Notes: generated by a model from the letters alone, not told the origin. DNA of 64,000 nt from Actinoplanes subtropicus (GCF_000721705.1 NZ_JOJL01000043.1:1-64000); one strand, 5' to 3'. Shown: positions 17,404-26,149, counted from the first letter of the stretch. Translations and numbers: made by a program.

Positions 17404-18702
17404 TTGAGCACAGCCTTGGTGGCCCGGCCGTCTCCGGGCGTGCAGGTAGAAGAGCGTGGCGGCGGGCTGTTCCGCCGGCTGGGGAGCCTCCGGCACACCT
17501 CGCCGGGGCGGCTGGAGCTGCTCCTCGGCCTGCTGGTCACGCTGGGCGTGCTCACCGGGCTGCTCGCCGGAATCACCGGCGCGGCCACCTCGGCCGGCAC
17601 CAGTGACCTGGGTAACCGGGCGCAGCCGCTGCTGGTCGAGGCGGAGACGATCTACTCGGCGCTGGCCGACGCGGACACCACGGCCGCGCAGGCGTTCCTC
17701 GCCGGCGGCCTGGAGCCGCCCGCGCTGACCCAGCGCTACAACGACGACCTCGAGCGGGCCACCACGGCGATCAGCGCGGCGGCCCGGCTCACCCCGGACG
17801 GGAGCGAGGGCGCCGCCTCGGTGCGGACGCTGTCCAACGGCGTCGCCCGGTACTCGGCGCTGGTCGCCACCGCGCGGGCCGACAACCGGCAGGGGCTCCC
17901 GGTCGGCTCCTCGTACCTGTCCGCCGCCTCGGACCTGAACCGGCAGACCCTGCTCCCCCAGGCGCAGAACCTGTTCCGGGTCGCCCAGCAGGGCGTGCGC
18001 GACGGCTACACGAACGCGGCGAGCTACGTCTGGGTGACGCTGCTGGCACTGCTGATCCTCGCGCTGGCCGGGGCGCTGCTGCTGGCCCAGCGGTACCTGA
18101 GCCGGGCCACCCACCGGACCTTCAACGTGCCGCTGGTCGCGGCGACCGCGCTGACCGTGCTGCTCGCGATCGGCACCCTCTTCGTGCTGACCGGCCAGAA
18201 CGGTCATCTCGGCCGGGCCGACAGCGCCGGGTCGACGCCGGTCGCGCAGCTGGCCGAGGCGCGGATCCTGGCGCTGCGGGAACGCGGCGACGAGGCCCTG
18301 ACCCTGGCCGCGCACGGGAGCGGAAGCCAGTACGCCACCGACTTCACGAGCGCCGAAGACCAGCTCACCAAGGCGCTCGGCAACGAGTACTTCTCCGACG
18401 ACCTGCGCGCCGCGCACCAGGCCTACCTCGCCGCGCACGAGAAGGTGAGCTCGCTCGACCAGGGCGGCAGCTACGACGACGCGGTCAGGCTCGCGATCGG
18501 CACTCAGACCAGCCAGACCTTCGAGTCGGTCACCGCCGGCATCGGGTCGGCGCTGGACGGGCGCAAGGCCGTCTTCAACCAGGAGATCGGCGCGGCCGGG
18601 AACGGGCTGACCCTGCTCGCCGTGTTCGGGCCGATCGCCGCGCTCGCGATCTGCGTGCTGGCCGGCGCCGGCATCCGGGCTCGCCTGCAGGAATACCGTT
18701 GA
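17404..18702 (+). CDS. glnX: GlnX-like transmembrane sensor protein
   Basis: The protein has 432 residues and three obvious TM helices: LELLLGLLVTLGVLTGLLAGI (about 40-60), WVTLLALLILALAGALLLAQ (about 210-230) followed closely by VPLVAATALTVLLAIGTLFVLTG, and a last one before the C-terminus (LLAVFGPIAALAICVLAGAGI). Between them are helical extracytoplasmic domains (for example ALADADTTAAQAFLAGG). The gene order, with a GlnH-type lipoprotein and a PknG-type kinase downstream, matches the glnX-glnH-pknG locus of mycobacteria, where GlnX relays amino-acid sensing by GlnH to PknG. Assignment rests mainly on context and topology. The TTG start follows GGAGGAAAGC. Confidence 0.75.
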   Translation: MSTALVARPSPGVQVEERGGGLFRRLGSLRHTSPGRLELLLGLLVTLGVLTGLLAGITGAATSAGTSDLGNRAQPLLVEAETIYSALADADTTAAQAFLAGGLEPPALTQRYNDDLERATTAISAAARLTPDGSEGAASVRTLSNGVARYSALVATARADNRQGLPVGSSYLSAASDLNRQTLLPQAQNLFRVAQQGVRDGYTNAASYVWVTLLALLILALAGALLLAQRYLSRATHRTFNVPLVAATALTVLLAIGTLFVLTGQNGHLGRADSAGSTPVAQLAEARILALRERGDEALTLAAHGSGSQYATDFTSAEDQLTKALGNEYFSDDLRAAHQAYLAAHEKVSSLDQGGSYDDAVRLAIGTQTSQTFESVTAGIGSALDGRKAVFNQEIGAAGNGLTLLAVFGPIAALAICVLAGAGIRARLQEYR

Positions 18703-18716
18703 GCGGGAGGACTGCC

Positions 18717-19682
18717 ATGATGCGTACGCGAATCGGTATCGCCCTCGCCGGCACCGCCGCGACCGTTCTCGCCTTGGCCGGCTGCAGCGGCGATTCGTCG
18801 CCGCTGCCCGGGTCGACCACGGCCGCCGCGACGCCGGGCGCCAGCGCGGCCGCCCCGGCCGCCACGCCCGACACCTCCTGCAACCCGCGGGCCAGCCTGC
18901 GGCCGACCGGCGCGCTCCCCCAGCCGGGCCACATGCCGGCCGGCAGCTACATGGCCAAGATCCAGGCGCAGGGACGGCTCATCCTCGGCACCAGCCAGGA
19001 CACCCTGCTGTTCAGCTCGCGCAACCCGTTCACCGGCAAGGTCGAGGGTTTCGACGTGGACATGGGGCGGCAGATCGCGCAGGCCATCTTCGGCGATCCG
19101 AACAAGCTCCAGATCAAGGTCATCGGGTACGACAAGCGGGTCAGTTCCGCGAAGGACGGCAGCGTCGATATCGTCGCGGACACCATGACGGCGAACTGCG
19201 CGCGCTGGAAGGACGTCAACTTCTCCAGCATCTACTACGAGGCCGGCCAGCGCGTCCTGGTCTCCAAGGACTCGCCCGTGAAGAGCATCGACGACCTCGG
19301 CGGCAAGAAGGTGTGCGCCGCGTCCGGCTCGACCTCGCTGGACAACATCGCCAAGGCCAAGTCCAAGCCGATCCCGGTGGCCAAGGCGTCGTTCGGCGAC
19401 TGCCTGGTCGCCTTCCAGCAGAACGAGGTCGACGCGATCTCCACCGACGACACGATCCTGGCCGGGATGGCCGCGCAGGACCCGTACGCGAGGGTGGTCG
19501 GCGTGCCCTTCACGCAGGAGCCGTACGGGATGGCGATGTCGAAGGCGCACCCCGAGTTCACCCAGTTCGTGAACGCGGTACTGGCGAAGAACCGGGAGAA
19601 CGGCACCTGGACCGCCACGTACAAGAAATGGCTGGGCGCCTTCGGCGCGCCGCCGGCGCCTCCGGTGGCCGAGTACAAATGA
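18717..19682 (+). CDS. glnH: GlnH-like amino-acid-binding lipoprotein
   Basis: This 321-residue lipoprotein has the signal MMRTRIGIALAGTAATVLALAGC, with lipobox LAGC. After an Ala/Pro-rich linker comes a family 3 solute-binding domain: RLILGTSQDTLLFSSRNP, EGFDVDMGRQIAQAIFG, VDIVADTMTANCARW, NFSSIYYEAGQRVLV, LGGKKVCAASGSTSLDN, and EVDAISTDDTILAGMAAQ. Such domains bind glutamate, aspartate or glutamine outside the cell. No ABC transporter permease or ATPase is nearby, so it should serve sensing through the GlnX-like protein rather than import. The start is ATG 18717 after CGGGAGGACTGCC. Its stop overlaps the next ATG by 4 bp. Confidence 0.85.
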   Translation: MMRTRIGIALAGTAATVLALAGCSGDSSPLPGSTTAAATPGASAAAPAATPDTSCNPRASLRPTGALPQPGHMPAGSYMAKIQAQGRLILGTSQDTLLFSSRNPFTGKVEGFDVDMGRQIAQAIFGDPNKLQIKVIGYDKRVSSAKDGSVDIVADTMTANCARWKDVNFSSIYYEAGQRVLVSKDSPVKSIDDLGGKKVCAASGSTSLDNIAKAKSKPIPVAKASFGDCLVAFQQNEVDAISTDDTILAGMAAQDPYARVVGVPFTQEPYGMAMSKAHPEFTQFVNAVLAKNRENGTWTATYKKWLGAFGAPPAPPVAEYK

Positions 19683-20869
19683 CCGCGCCGTCGATCGCGC
19701 CGGCCGATGCCGAGCTGCTCCGCCTCGAGACCGCGATGACCGCGATCGCATCGAACCTGGTCGATCTCGATGACAATCCGGCCCGCAAGGACCTGGACAA
19801 GACGAAGCTCACCGGCCGGACGGCCGCCGCCTGGGCGGACGCCACCGACGCGCTGACCCAGCTGTGGGACGGCTACCGGATGCTCACCGACGTGATCGCC
19901 GAGGCCCGCTCGCTGCGCGACAAGCGCAAGCTCAGCGACGCCGACCGGGCCGCGTTCGTGCACCGGGTGCAGGGCAGGTCGATCACCCTGTCGACCACCA
20001 CCGTGCCGCTCGCCCAGCGCGGGCTGCTCGGCGCCGGTCAGGTGCACACCACCTGCTCCCCCGCCGAGCTGCTGTCGGCGATGGAGGCCGCGTTCCAGAC
20101 CGCGGTCACCGTCGCCACCCAGGCCGGCGAGGTGTGGCAGAAGCTGCTGCCGGCCGCCGCCGACGCGACCGCCGCGGTGGACAACGTGCGGGTGCTGATC
20201 CGGCTGCACGGCGGCCCGCAGGCGACGATCGACGAGGCCGACCGCCGGCTCGGCGCCTTCACCCGGACCCTGGCGACCGATCCGCTGAGCGTGGACGAGC
20301 GGGAGCTTTTCACCGTACGCGATCTGGTGGCCCGGGCCGACGCGGAGCGCACGTCGGCCGCCGAGCTGAAGGAGGCCCTCACCCAGCGCCTCGCCGACGC
20401 GCACGCGCTGCTCGACCAGTTCGCCGAGGCCCAGCGGGCCGCGGACGTGGCTCTCGACGCGGCGGCCGACAGATTCCGGGAACAGGACCTTCGGGTCGTA
20501 CGCGGGCCCGACCTGCGCCCCGATCTCGCCGCGGTGGACGCGCTGGCCGCGGCCGGGCAGTGGGCCCTGATCAGCCCGAGGCTGGCCGACTGGACCCGGC
20601 GCGCCCGGGAACGGCTGGCCGCGCTGCGCGACGCCGCCGCGCACAACGACGGCCTGCTGGTCGCCCGCAACGAGTTGCGCGGCCGGCTCGACGCCTACCG
20701 GGCCAAGGCGCTGCGCCGGGGGCTGGGCGAGGACGCCGAGCTCACGCCGCTCGCCGAGGCGGCCCGCACGGCGCTGTACACGGCGCCGTGCGATCTCGAC
20801 GCGGCCCGCGTGGCCGTCAACGCCTACCAGGATGCGCTCACCGCCACGATCGCGAGGAACGGCCGATGA
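19679..20869 (+). CDS. Helical (coiled-coil-like) protein of the PknG operon, unknown role
   Basis: The protein has 396 residues, with no signal peptide or TM segment. It is almost entirely Ala/Leu/Glu/Arg-rich helix with heptad-like stretches (SAAELKEALTQRLADAHALLDQFAEAQR; RARERLAALRDAAAHNDGLLVARNELRGRLDAYRAKALR). It overlaps glnH upstream (ATGA) and pknG downstream (ATGA), so it is made in step with both. Its place between receptor and kinase genes suggests a scaffold or adaptor linking sensor to kinase. I recognise no named domain. The closing segment (TALYTAPCDLDAARVAVNAYQDAL) resembles a tail found in such helical proteins beside actinobacterial kinases. Confidence 0.75.
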   Translation: MTAPSIAPADAELLRLETAMTAIASNLVDLDDNPARKDLDKTKLTGRTAAAWADATDALTQLWDGYRMLTDVIAEARSLRDKRKLSDADRAAFVHRVQGRSITLSTTTVPLAQRGLLGAGQVHTTCSPAELLSAMEAAFQTAVTVATQAGEVWQKLLPAAADATAAVDNVRVLIRLHGGPQATIDEADRRLGAFTRTLATDPLSVDERELFTVRDLVARADAERTSAAELKEALTQRLADAHALLDQFAEAQRAADVALDAAADRFREQDLRVVRGPDLRPDLAAVDALAAAGQWALISPRLADWTRRARERLAALRDAAAHNDGLLVARNELRGRLDAYRAKALRRGLGEDAELTPLAEAARTALYTAPCDLDAARVAVNAYQDALTATIARNGR

Positions 20870-23073
20870 AGTGCGAACGCAACTGCCCCGGAACGATCGA
20901 GGACGGCTACTGCGACACCTGCGGCATGGCGCCGCTGGGCGGGACCGGGCATGTCGGGAATAGCGCGGCAACCGTGCCGCCCCCGCGGAAGACTGACACC
21001 CGCGCCACGTCGCCGTCGTCGCGGACCGGCGCGCTCTCCACGCGTACCGGATCGGCGACGGCCCGGTCCGGCAGCTCCCGGACCGGCTCGCGGCGCCGCC
21101 GGTTCGGCGGCGGCCTGGTCGAGGTCACCCCGATCGTGCAGGCCGACCCGGCCACCGCCGTGATGGCCACCGCCGAGGTGCCCGAGGAGAAGCGGTACTG
21201 CGCGAAATGCGGCAACCCGGTCGGCCGGGCCCGCGGCGACCGCCCCGGACGGCCCTCCGGCTTCTGCCCGTCCTGCGGCGAGCCGTTCAACTTCACCCCG
21301 AAACTGGGCAAGGGCGACCTGGTCGGCGGCCAGTACGAGGTGGTCGGCGCGCTCGCCCACGGCGGTCTCGGCTGGATCTACCTGGCCGTCGACAAGAACG
21401 TCTCGGACCGCTGGGTGGTGCTCAAGGGCCTGCTCAACTCCGGCGACGAGGACGCCCTGGCCGCCGCGGTGGCCGAGCGGCGGTTCCTGGCCGAGGTCGA
21501 GCACCCGAACATCGTCAAGATCTACAACTTCGTCGAGCACGACGGCGCCGGCTACATCGTGATGGAGTACGTCGGCGGGCAGTCGCTCAAGGACATGCTC
21601 AAGAAGCGGCGCGCGGCCAACGGCGGCAACGCCGACCCGATCCCGGTCGACCAGGCGCTCGCCTTCGTCCTGGAGATCATGCCGGCCTTCGGCTACCTGC
21701 ACGACCGGGGCCTGATCTTCTGCGACTTCAAGCCGGACAACGTGATCCAGTCCGGCGACCAGATGAAGCTGATCGACCTCGGCGGCGTCGTGCACATCGA
21801 CGACCTGGACGCGGCGATCTACGGCACGGTGGGCTATCAGGCGCCCGAGATGGCGACCGAGGGCCCGTCCATCGCGTCGGATCTTTACACCATCGGCCGT
21901 ACGCTCGCGGTGCTCACCACCGATTTCCGCGGCTACCAGAGCACCTTCAAGGACAGCCTTCCCGACCGCAACGAGTTCCCGGTCTACCGGCAGTTCGAGT
22001 CGTACTACCGGCTGCTGCTGCGGGCCACCCGGCTCGACCCGGCCGAGCGGTTCGTCGACGCCGGCGAGATGAGCGACCAGATGCTCGGCGTGCTGCGGCA
22101 GGTGCTGGCGGCCGGCGGCGAGCCGCGCCCGGCCCCGTCCCGGCTGTTCACCGGCGAGCTGCGCACCGACCTCAAGAGCGACGTGCCGCGCTGGCAGGAC
22201 CTGCCCAGCCCGCTGATCGACCTGACCGACCCGGCCGCCGCGTTCCTGGCCTCGGTCACCGTCACCGACCCCTCCGAGGTGCTCACGCTGCTGGCCAACG
22301 CGCCCGAGGAGACGGTCGAGGTGCGGCTGCGGGCGCTGCGGGCGCGCATCGATATGACGGACTTCGACGGCGCGCGCCAGGCGCGCGACTCGCTGCTGGT
22401 CACCGACGGGGCGGACTGGCGGGTGGCCTGGTACGACGGGTTGCTCGCGCTGGCCACCGAGCAGTTCGAGTACGCCCGGGGCCGGTTCGACGCGGTGTAC
22501 TCGGCGCTGCCCGGCGAGCTGGCGCCGCAGCTGGCGGTGGGCCTGGCCCTGGAGCTGGCCGGCGACGCGGGCGCGGCGGAGTACTACGACGTGGTGAGCC
22601 GGACCGACCCCGCGTACACCACGGCGGCGGCCGGGCTGGCCCGCTGCCGGCTCGGGGCGGGCGACCGGAACGGCGCGGTCGAGGCGTACAACCGGGTGCC
22701 GGGCACTTCCTCGGCGTACCGGAGCTCCCAGGTCGGGGCGGTGCGGGCGCTGGTGCGGGCGCATCCGGCGTCGGCCGCCGACGTCACCTCGCTGGCCGCC
22801 GCGGCGGCGCTGATCGAACGGCTGGAGATCGAGGCGGCCCAGCTGGCGGCGCTCCGGGCCGAGCTGCTCGAGCAGGCGCTGCAGTCGGTGAGCGGGGGCC
22901 AGGCGCTGCCCGCTACGGTTCTGGGGTCCGCGCGCACCGGGGACGTGCGGGAACGGGACATCCGGTTCGCCCTGGAGGACGCGTACCGGGAGATGGCCCA
23001 GGCCGTGCACGGCCCCGAGAAGATCCGCCTGGTGGATCTGGCGAACGCGTCCCGCCCGCGGACACGTACCTGA
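20866..23073 (+). CDS. pknG: PknG-type serine/threonine protein kinase
   Basis: The protein has 735 residues and no TM, so it is cytoplasmic. Layout: N-terminal zinc ribbon (C3, C7, C16, C19 in CERNCPGTIEDGYCDTCG), low-complexity Ser/Arg linker, rubredoxin-like module with C112, C115, C134, C137 (RYCAKCG...GFCPSCGEPF), kinase domain about 150-410, and a TPR-like helical C-terminus. Kinase signs: GALAHGGLGWIYLAVD loop, Lys in WVVLKG (about 187), catalytic Asp in IFCDFKPDN (about 287; the usual HRD is replaced, as in PknG), IDLGG in place of DFG (about 304), and GTVGYQAPEM. In mycobacteria PknG controls 2-oxoglutarate dehydrogenase through an FHA protein; here an FHA gene closes the same operon. 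The extra N-terminal ribbon is shared with the phosphatase next door. Confidence 0.9.
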   Translation: MKCERNCPGTIEDGYCDTCGMAPLGGTGHVGNSAATVPPPRKTDTRATSPSSRTGALSTRTGSATARSGSSRTGSRRRRFGGGLVEVTPIVQADPATAVMATAEVPEEKRYCAKCGNPVGRARGDRPGRPSGFCPSCGEPFNFTPKLGKGDLVGGQYEVVGALAHGGLGWIYLAVDKNVSDRWVVLKGLLNSGDEDALAAAVAERRFLAEVEHPNIVKIYNFVEHDGAGYIVMEYVGGQSLKDMLKKRRAANGGNADPIPVDQALAFVLEIMPAFGYLHDRGLIFCDFKPDNVIQSGDQMKLIDLGGVVHIDDLDAAIYGTVGYQAPEMATEGPSIASDLYTIGRTLAVLTTDFRGYQSTFKDSLPDRNEFPVYRQFESYYRLLLRATRLDPAERFVDAGEMSDQMLGVLRQVLAAGGEPRPAPSRLFTGELRTDLKSDVPRWQDLPSPLIDLTDPAAAFLASVTVTDPSEVLTLLANAPEETVEVRLRALRARIDMTDFDGARQARDSLLVTDGADWRVAWYDGLLALATEQFEYARGRFDAVYSALPGELAPQLAVGLALELAGDAGAAEYYDVVSRTDPAYTTAAAGLARCRLGAGDRNGAVEAYNRVPGTSSAYRSSQVGAVRALVRAHPASAADVTSLAAAAALIERLEIEAAQLAALRAELLEQALQSVSGGQALPATVLGSARTGDVRERDIRFALEDAYREMAQAVHGPEKIRLVDLANASRPRTRT

Positions 23074-23080
23074 GGAACGA

Positions 23081-24112
23081 GTGACGATGACGATGACCGA
23101 CTGCGCCTCGTGCGCCGACGAGCGCGCCGCCGGTGCGGCCTTCTGCGAGGCCTGCGGCCGGGCGCTCGGCGCACCCTGCCCGAACTGCGGCATACCGGGC
23201 GGCGTCGGCGAGGACGGCTATTGCCAGAATTGCGGGATGCTCGCCGGCCGGCCGCGCGACCACATCGACATCGACTGCGGCGAGGTCGCCGCGGCGGTGA
23301 CCGACCGCGGCCGGCGGCACCACCGCAACGAGGACGCGATGTGGCTGGCCGTCCGCGGCGGCGACGTCGATGTGGTGGTCAGCGACGGGGTGTCCGCCTC
23401 GTTCGACCCGGACGTGGCCTCGGAGACCGCCGCCGGGACGGCCGGCGCGCTGCTGGCCGAGTCGCCGGACGTGTCCGCGGCGATCCTCGGCGCCAAGCGG
23501 GCGGTGGCCGAGCTGGCGAGCACCGGCGACCCGCGCCGGGCCACCTCCAACCCGGCCTGCACGATCGTCGTGGCGACGGTACGCGGCGCCGAGATCAACA
23601 TCGGCTGGGTGGGCGACAGCCGGGCCTACTGGCTGCCGCCGGAGGGGCCGGCCGAGCAGCTCACCGAGGACGACTCGTGGGCCACCCACGCGATCGCGAT
23701 GGGCGCCGACCCGATCGCCGCGATGCAGGACCCGAAGGCGCACGCGATCACCGCCTGGCTCGGCGCGGACGCGTCGCCGGTGCTGCCGCGGACCGGGGCG
23801 TTCACCGTGGTCGGGGCCGGTCACCTGGTGCTGTGCAGCGACGGGCTGTGGAACTACCTGCCCGATCCGGAGTCGTTCGCGTCCACGGTGCGCGCGCACT
23901 TGCACGCGGGCGGCACTCTGATCTCGGCCGCCCGGTCGCTGGTGGAGTTCGCCAACGCGGCCGGCGGCGCCGACAACATCACCGTGGCCCTGATCCCCGT
24001 CTCCTCCCCCGCCCCTGCCCCCGACTCCTCGCCCGCCACCGATTCCGCACCCGCCACCGACTCCGCCGTCGACTCCGCACCTGCCACTGCCGACGAACCT
24101 GTCAAGGAGTAG
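23081..24112 (+). CDS. PP2C-family serine/threonine phosphatase with N-terminal zinc ribbons
   Basis: The protein has 343 residues. Two CxxC pairs (C8/C11 with C22/C25) and a second ribbon (PCPNCG...EDGYCQNCGM, about 32-53) precede a PP2C domain. The second ribbon is close to the one at the start of the kinase (EDGYCDTCGM). Catalytic metal-site motifs are present: RHHRNEDAMW, VVVSDGVSAS, VGDSRAYWL, LCSDGLWNYL and GADNITVALI. The enzyme should remove phosphate from Ser/Thr, and the natural guess is substrates of the upstream kinase. It ends in an Ala/Pro/Asp-rich tail with repeats of DSAPATDS type. The start could be GTG 23081 or ATG 23087/23093; GAGGAAC upstream suits the GTG. Confidence 0.88.
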   Translation: MTMTMTDCASCADERAAGAAFCEACGRALGAPCPNCGIPGGVGEDGYCQNCGMLAGRPRDHIDIDCGEVAAAVTDRGRRHHRNEDAMWLAVRGGDVDVVVSDGVSASFDPDVASETAAGTAGALLAESPDVSAAILGAKRAVAELASTGDPRRATSNPACTIVVATVRGAEINIGWVGDSRAYWLPPEGPAEQLTEDDSWATHAIAMGADPIAAMQDPKAHAITAWLGADASPVLPRTGAFTVVGAGHLVLCSDGLWNYLPDPESFASTVRAHLHAGGTLISAARSLVEFANAAGGADNITVALIPVSSPAPAPDSSPATDSAPATDSAVDSAPATADEPVKE

Positions 24113-24114
24113 GA

Positions 24115-25380
24115 ATGCCGTACACCGCCGAGGCCTTCCAGAACGAGTTCCTCGCGCTGGGCGCGACCGAGGTCAACGCGATCATCACGGTCACCTCGTC
24201 CGGCTCCGAGGGCGGCCGGCGCACCGCCGGCGCCACCGAGATCATCATCGTCGACGCGTCCGGGTCGATGCAGGCCGAGGGGCGGATCAGCGCCGCCCGG
24301 CAGGCCGCCAAGGCGGCGGTCGAGTGCATCGACGACGGCGTCAACTTCGCGATCATCGCCGGGGTCAGCACCGCCCAGCAGCTGTTCCCCGCGCCCGGCC
24401 AGCTGGCGGTCTCGTCGCCGCAGACCCGGGCCGACGCGGTGCGCTCGATCGACCGGCTGCAGGCCAGCGGCGGTACGGCGATGGGCGCCTGGCTCCTGCT
24501 CGCCGCCCAGCTGTTCGCCCAGCGGCCCGGCGACATCGCGCACGCCATCCTGCTCACCGACGGCGACAACGGCGAGCGGCACGGCTACCTGGAGCAGGTG
24601 CTGGACTCGATCGCCGGGCGGTTCACCTGCGACTGCCGCGGCGTCGGGGTGAACTGGAAGGTCTCCGAGCTCCGCAAGATCGCAACGGCGCTGCTGGGCA
24701 CGGTCGACATCGTGGCGCAGCCGTCCGGGCTGACCGCCGCGTTCGAGCAGATGATGACCAAGGCGATGGGCAAGACCAGCGCCGACGTCCAGTTGAAGGT
24801 GTGGACCCCGGTCAACGCGTCGGTCCGGTTCGTGAAGCAGGTCGAGCCCGAGGTGATGGACCTGACCGGCAAGCGGACCGAGGACGGGCCACGGGCCGGC
24901 CGCTACCCGCTCGGCTCGTGGGGCGCGGAGAGCCGCGACTACCACGTCTGCATCGACGTGCCGGCCGGCGCGGCCGGCGACGAGATGCTCGCGGCCCGGG
25001 TGTCGGTGGTCGAGGGCGACACCGTACACGCGCAGTCGCTGGTGCGGGCGGTCTGGACGGAGGACACCGTGCTCTCCGCGAAGATCAACCGGCAGGTCGC
25101 GCACTACACCGGGCAGGCCGAGCTGGCCGACGCGATCCAGGCCGGCATCGAGGCCCGCAAGGCCGGCGACGACCGCACCGCCACGATCAAGTTCGGCCGG
25201 GCGGCGCAGCTCGCGCACGCCAGCGGCAACAAGGCCACCGAGGAGCTGCTGGCCACGGTCGTCGACATCGAGGACGCGGCCACCGGCACGGTCCGGCTGC
25301 GGCGCAAGGTCGAGGCGGCCGACGAGATGGCCCTGGACACCCGCTCGACCAAGACGGTGCGGGTCGGGCGGTCCCAGTGA
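24115..25380 (+). CDS. VWA (von Willebrand factor A) domain protein
   Basis: This 421-residue cytoplasmic protein has a VWA domain with a complete MIDAS metal site: VDASGSM (about 47-52), the Thr in SGGTAMGAW and the Asp in LLTDGDNGE. After about residue 210 comes a beta-rich region (LKVWTPVNASVRFVKQVEPEV...) and a helical tail that resembles TPR-like packing (AIQAGIEARKAGDDRTATIKFGRAAQLAH). VWA proteins act as metal-dependent adhesion or assembly modules, so it may bring kinase, phosphatase and client proteins together. It starts 2 bp after the phosphatase stop with AAGGAGTAGGA as ribosome-binding site, and its stop overlaps the next start (GTGA). Confidence 0.88.
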   Translation: MPYTAEAFQNEFLALGATEVNAIITVTSSGSEGGRRTAGATEIIIVDASGSMQAEGRISAARQAAKAAVECIDDGVNFAIIAGVSTAQQLFPAPGQLAVSSPQTRADAVRSIDRLQASGGTAMGAWLLLAAQLFAQRPGDIAHAILLTDGDNGERHGYLEQVLDSIAGRFTCDCRGVGVNWKVSELRKIATALLGTVDIVAQPSGLTAAFEQMMTKAMGKTSADVQLKVWTPVNASVRFVKQVEPEVMDLTGKRTEDGPRAGRYPLGSWGAESRDYHVCIDVPAGAAGDEMLAARVSVVEGDTVHAQSLVRAVWTEDTVLSAKINRQVAHYTGQAELADAIQAGIEARKAGDDRTATIKFGRAAQLAHASGNKATEELLATVVDIEDAATGTVRLRRKVEAADEMALDTRSTKTVRVGRSQ

Positions 25381-26075
25381 CCACCTACGCCTGCCCGAGG
25401 GGGCACGAGTCCGGCACGGACGACTTCTGCGACGAGTGCGGCGCGAAGATCGGCGGCGCGACCACGGTGTCGATGCCGGTCGCGGCTGCCCCGGCCGCCG
25501 CGCCGTCCGCGGCGGTCGCCGCGCCGTCCGGGGTCACGCCGTCCGCCGCCCCGGCCGGGGCGCCCTGCCCGAACTGCGGGGCGCCGCGGGCCGGCGGGAG
25601 CCGGTTCTGCGAGGACTGCGGGTACGACCACAGCACCGGCAAGGTGCCCACGCTGGCGCCGCCGCCCGAGGTCGCGGCGCCGGTGGCCGCCCCGTGGACG
25701 GCGACGATCTCGGCGGACCGGAAGTACTTCGAGGACAACGCGATCGAGGGCGTCGAGTTCCCGGCCGACGCACCGTCCCGGGAGGTCGACCTGCCGGCGC
25801 CGCAGGTCCGGATCGGCCGCCGGAGCCGCTCGAAGGGCACCAACCCGGAGATCGACCTGGCCGACTCGGACCCGGGGACGTCGCACAGCCACGCGCTGCT
25901 GACGCTGAGCGTGGACGGGGTCTGGCTGGTGTCCGACCTGGGCTCGACGAACGGGACGTACGTCAACGAGGAGCAGCAGCCGCTGGGCGCGGGGCAGACC
26001 CGGTCGCTGAAGGACGGCGACCAGGTCCACGTCGGCGCCTGGACGACGATCACCCTGCACGCTCCGGCCGGCTGA
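25377..26075 (+). CDS. FHA-domain protein with N-terminal zinc ribbons
   Basis: The protein has 232 residues. An N-terminal Cys-rich module (YACPRGHESGTDDFCDECG) is followed by an Ala/Pro linker, a second ribbon (CPNCGAPRAGGSRFCEDCG) and a C-terminal FHA domain of about 100 residues. The FHA motifs are there: VRIGRRSRSK, the Ser-x-His core in GTSHSHALL, LGSTNGTYVN, and DGDQVHVG. FHA domains bind phosphothreonine, so this is the likely reader of the kinase. It occupies the slot of mycobacterial GarA, but I see no GarA-like ETTS phospho-acceptor motif. The start is GTG 25377, overlapping the VWA stop. It is the last gene of the operon, followed 16 bp later by a large hairpin. Confidence 0.87.
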   Translation: MTTYACPRGHESGTDDFCDECGAKIGGATTVSMPVAAAPAAAPSAAVAAPSGVTPSAAPAGAPCPNCGAPRAGGSRFCEDCGYDHSTGKVPTLAPPPEVAAPVAAPWTATISADRKYFEDNAIEGVEFPADAPSREVDLPAPQVRIGRRSRSKGTNPEIDLADSDPGTSHSHALLTLSVDGVWLVSDLGSTNGTYVNEEQQPLGAGQTRSLKDGDQVHVGAWTTITLHAPAG

Positions 26076-26090
26076 GCCGGGCCACTCTTC

Positions 26091-26149
26091 CGGGCGCGCA
26101 CGACTCGCGGCCCCGCGCCCGCGGGCGCGGGCGGTCTCGCGCGCGCCCG
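26091..26149 (+). terminator. Nested hairpin at the end of the kinase operon
   Basis: An outer perfect 9-bp stem (CGGGCGCGC 26091-26099 with GCGCGCCCG 26141-26149) encloses a perfect 20-bp palindrome (26112-26131, arms CCCGCGCCCG and CGGGCGCGGG). It begins 16 bp after the FHA stop. The stability should be very high, but no T-run follows, as is usual for actinobacterial terminators. Confidence 0.6.

Noticed and set aside
19864..20865. Upstream extension of the kinase frame through the helical-protein gene
   Set aside because: The extension is Arg/Pro-rich noise, and the ATG at 20866 begins a recognisable zinc ribbon with a 4-bp overlap.
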